7,964 bases of DNA from assembly GCA_964390645.1 (NCBI GenBank), contig CAYMLL010000328.1:1-7964 (forward strand), read 5' to 3'. This DNA is from CAYMLL01 sp964390645 (lineage in GTDB: Bacteria > Planctomycetota > UBA8108). The position numbers were made by a program, and so were the translations under genes. Position 1 is the first letter of the stretch. Each line of letters starts with the position of its first letter. Below are positions 6,295 to 7,964 of the stretch, piece after piece. Under the pieces are notes generated by a model that saw only the letters and a list, made by a program, of their open reading frames with translations, had not been told where the DNA came from and ran no database searches.

Positions 6295-6695
6295 AGGCAA
6301 GCTTCCTGTCCCCCCGGCGGGCGAGATCCGTGATCTTCGCGCTCGCTCAGGGGCGGTCCAGCAGGATCGAAAACGCTGAAAACGTCCGAGGCCGATCCAC
6401 GCCCGGCTTCAAGAGGCACCCGGACCGAGGCTCCGAATCCGAAACCTCGCAGGCCCCGGGAGCGCGCGGGCCCGAAACGCGTACGAGCCCCGAAATCGCT
6501 CGAACCCGAGATCGTCAGAATCTCGAGATCACTCCAACCCAGGGACTGCGGGAGCCCCGCGCACTTGCGCAAAACCCGACAGAAACACGTCGAATGCCGC
6601 GATCTGCAGACAAGCTCTTCGCCCCGCCCCCGCGCGACGCAGCCGTCCACGGTAGACTGGCGAAACCATCGATGGATCGATAGAATGCGCCGGCC

Positions 6696-6724
6696 CTTAT
6701 AGCAAGTTCGCGCAAGGCTGAAAA
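6696..6724 (-). promoter_or_regulatory. possible sigma-70-type promoter towards glnA
   Basis: On the minus strand TTTTCA (6724-6719) lies 17 bases before TATAAG (6701-6696), in the most AT-rich part of the gap. Four of six -35 and five of six -10 positions match the sigma-70 consensus. A transcript starting here would have a glnA leader of about 410 bases, unusually long. Closer promoters that I cannot recognise may exist. The same AT-rich patch may serve plsY on the other strand, where TAGAAT (6681-6686) is a -10-like hexamer without a well-spaced -35. Confidence 0.35.
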
Positions 6725-6744
6725 CAAAAAAGCGCCCGTCCCGA

Positions 6745-7428
6745 ATGAGCCCAGCCGCCGAGGCAACATTGGTTCTCGGCTCCTACTTCCTGGGCAGCGT
6801 CCCCTTCGCACTGCTTCTCGGGAAGGCCCGCGGGGTAGACATTCGCGACCTCGGCAGCGGCAACGTCGGCGCCACCAATCTGGGCCGCGCCCTCGGTCGA
6901 CGATGGGGCGTCGCAGCGTTCCTGCTCGACTTCCTCAAGGGCCTCGCGCCGGTGCTCCTCGCCAGGTGGCTGCTCCACCACAGCGACGGTGAACCGGCGG
7001 CCCGCTCGCCGTGGATCGAGCTGGAGGCCGGCGCGGCCTCGATCCTCGGACACGTCTTTCCGATCTGGCTCCGCTTCCGCGGGGGCAAGGGCGTCGCGAC
7101 GACGTTCGGTGGCATGAGCGGCCTCGCGCCACTCGCCACCGTCGGCGCGGGAGCCCTCTGGGGAGTCATCTTCAAGATGACGCGCACGGTCTCCATCGCG
7201 TCGATCGCCGCCGGGCTGTCTCTTCCGATCGCGGTCTGGCTCACCCACTGGAACCAGTCGATCGACACGTACCTCGGCAAGCTCCTGTTCGCCGGCGCCG
7301 TCGCGGTGCTGATCCTGGCGCGTCACCACGCGAACCTCGCGCGCCTGGTTCGCGGCGAGGAGCTTCCCTTTCGACGGACACGAGACAGGCTGCCTCCGGG
7401 AACCACGACAGGAGAGGCGAACGAATGA
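6745..7428 (+). CDS. plsY: acyl-phosphate:glycerol-3-phosphate acyltransferase
   Basis: PlsY is an integral inner-membrane enzyme that moves an acyl group from acyl-phosphate to the sn-1 position of glycerol-3-phosphate, giving lysophosphatidate, the first step of phospholipid synthesis in bacteria using the PlsX/PlsY route. The 227-residue product is near the usual 190-220, with a polar C-terminal extension after about residue 208. Several hydrophobic segments are visible (about 7-25, 56-76, 126-143, 148-166, 178-192). The family motifs are present: LGSVPFALLLGK (16-27), DIRDLGSGNVGATNLGR (32-48), GHVFPIWLRFRGGKGVATTFG (102-122, with the GGKG loop) and HHANLARLVRGEE (194-206). No clear ribosome-binding site precedes the ATG. 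The TGA stop overlaps the gpsA ATG (ATGA), so the two are probably translationally coupled. The next enzyme's product is PlsY's acceptor substrate. Confidence 0.96.
   Translation: MSPAAEATLVLGSYFLGSVPFALLLGKARGVDIRDLGSGNVGATNLGRALGRRWGVAAFLLDFLKGLAPVLLARWLLHHSDGEPAARSPWIELEAGAASILGHVFPIWLRFRGGKGVATTFGGMSGLAPLATVGAGALWGVIFKMTRTVSIASIAAGLSLPIAVWLTHWNQSIDTYLGKLLFAGAVAVLILARHHANLARLVRGEELPFRRTRDRLPPGTTTGEANE
7411..7416 (+). promoter_or_regulatory. gpsA ribosome-binding site inside plsY
   Basis: GGAGAG lies eight bases before the gpsA ATG at 7425 and inside the last codons of plsY. With the ATGA stop/start overlap it fixes the gpsA start and supports coupled translation. Confidence 0.8.
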
Positions 7429-7964
7429 CCGACACCGACCGCGCTGCAGTTCTCGTTCTCGGAGACGGCGGCTGGGGAACCGCACTCGCGATGGTGCTGA
7501 AAGACAGCGGGCACGAGGACGTCCGGGTCTGGGGCTACGATGCGGAGTACTCGCGTGAGATCGAGACGACGCGACGCAACCCGCGTTTCCTCGCCGACGT
7601 CGAGATCCCCGCCGGCATTCGCTTCGACGCCGACGCGGCGGAGCTCGCCGTTGGCGTCGAGGTCGTGGTCTCCGTCATCCCCACTCAGTTCCTGCGCGGC
7701 GCGCTGGAGAACATCCGAGACAGCCTGCCAGCGTCGGGCATCTACGTCTCGTGCTCCAAGGGCTTCGAACGTCAGACCCTGGAGCTGCCGTCGCGCATGA
7801 TCCGCCACTGCCTGCCCGCCTCCCACATCGCGGTTCTCAGCGGCCCGAGCCATGCGGAGGAGGTGTCGCGCGGATTGCCGATCACCGTCGTCGTCGGCTG
7901 CGCCCGCCCCGCGCTCGCCCGCCGTGTTCAGGGGTTATTGACGGCTGCCGACTTGCGCATCTAA
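7425..7964 (+). CDS. gpsA: glycerol-3-phosphate dehydrogenase [NAD(P)+], truncated
   Basis: GpsA reduces dihydroxyacetone phosphate to sn-glycerol-3-phosphate in the cytosol, supplying the acceptor for PlsY. The frame encodes 179 residues and then meets TAA at 7962-7964, the last bases of the window; the family is about 330 residues. What is present is the N-terminal Rossmann domain: LVLGDGGWGTALA (10-22, with the GxGxxG loop as GDGGWG), SVIPTQFLR (83-91), SKGFE (111-115) and LSGPSHAEEV (138-147). The stop falls just after ADLRI, where homologues usually continue with Tyr (RVY/RIY) and then the helical domain with the catalytic Lys. As written, the product would lack catalysis. A base error or clipping at the edge (TAC read as TAA) is at least as likely as a real nonsense mutation. 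The closing codons (TTA, TTG, TTG) are unusually AT-rich for this gene. Confidence 0.9.
   Translation: MTDTDRAAVLVLGDGGWGTALAMVLKDSGHEDVRVWGYDAEYSREIETTRRNPRFLADVEIPAGIRFDADAAELAVGVEVVVSVIPTQFLRGALENIRDSLPASGIYVSCSKGFERQTLELPSRMIRHCLPASHIAVLSGPSHAEEVSRGLPITVVVGCARPALARRVQGLLTAADLRI

Larger units (their letters stand above)
6280..6744. other. glnA-plsY divergent intergenic region without a gene
   Basis: This 465-base region separates the divergent starts of glnA and plsY. The frames crossing it (plus 6330-6683, minus 6153-6650) are Arg/Pro/Ser-rich, lack recognisable motifs, and one runs antisense into glnA, so I do not call them. It contains several operator-like elements: CGAGAT-N7-ATCTCG (6507-6525) followed by the palindrome TCTCGAGA (6521-6528), CCATCGATGG (6666-6675), and a hairpin-like GCGAGATC-CGT-GATCTTCGC (6321-6340) about 40 bases upstream of the glnA start. 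The middle part repeats CCGAAA/CCGAAT-like words. I found no sigma-54 -24/-12 element oriented towards glnA. Confidence 0.6.

Noticed and set aside
6330..6683. 117-codon plus-strand frame and the opposing 165-codon minus frame in the glnA-plsY gap
   Set aside because: Both are Arg/Ser/Pro-rich with no motifs or convincing ribosome-binding site; the minus frame runs into glnA in another frame.
6280..6744. Sigma-54 promoter for glnA
   Set aside because: I looked on the minus strand for TGGCAC-N5-TTGC and close variants and found none.
1..7964. CRISPR arrays, tRNA or rRNA genes, insertion sequences, att sites
   Set aside because: No spaced direct repeats, cloverleaf or rRNA-like segments, transposase motifs or terminal inverted repeats were seen on either strand.

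Overview
This is a GC-rich bacterial chromosomal window with seven housekeeping or metabolic genes. Five lie on the minus strand and two on the plus strand. I see no mobile element, CRISPR array, tRNA or rRNA. The high GC, long antisense shadow frames and the sequence style of S1, Cmk and GpsA (a GDGGWG nucleotide loop, GPSHAEEV) suggest an uncultured GC-rich lineage, possibly Planctomycetota-like. The sequence alone does not settle the phylum. Both ends cut through genes, so the window may be a whole contig or a clipped piece of one.

Left block, minus strand, read from right to left: an unrecognised membrane-anchored protein (4651-3863); larE, a PP-loop sulfur transferase (3822-2935); cmk, cytidylate kinase (2655-1945); and rpsA, ribosomal protein S1 (1777 to the left edge, no stop seen). 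cmk followed by rpsA is a widely conserved bacterial pair. Here a 167-base leader containing a perfect 8-bp hairpin separates them. The S1 C-terminal tail is an Ala/Glu-rich tandem repeat (42-bp units) that runs off the window.

Centre: glnA (6279-4849, minus), a type I glutamine synthetase that keeps the adenylylatable tyrosine. It is followed by a 15-bp intrinsic terminator that separates it from the membrane-protein/larE pair. Upstream lies a 465-base non-coding region facing the divergent plsY gene, with one candidate promoter and several short palindromes.

Right block, plus strand: plsY (6745-7428) and gpsA (from 7425) overlap by ATGA. They act together in glycerolipid synthesis: GpsA makes sn-glycerol-3-phosphate and PlsY acylates it. 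gpsA meets an in-frame TAA at the last three bases of the window, exactly where the family normally continues into its catalytic domain.

I found no clearly new multi-gene system. The observations most worth checking are the truncated gpsA reading frame, the mutually exclusive hairpins after glnA, the three-cysteine LarE with an unknown membrane neighbour and no other lar genes, the S1 tail repeat, and the structured rpsA leader without a Shine-Dalgarno sequence.
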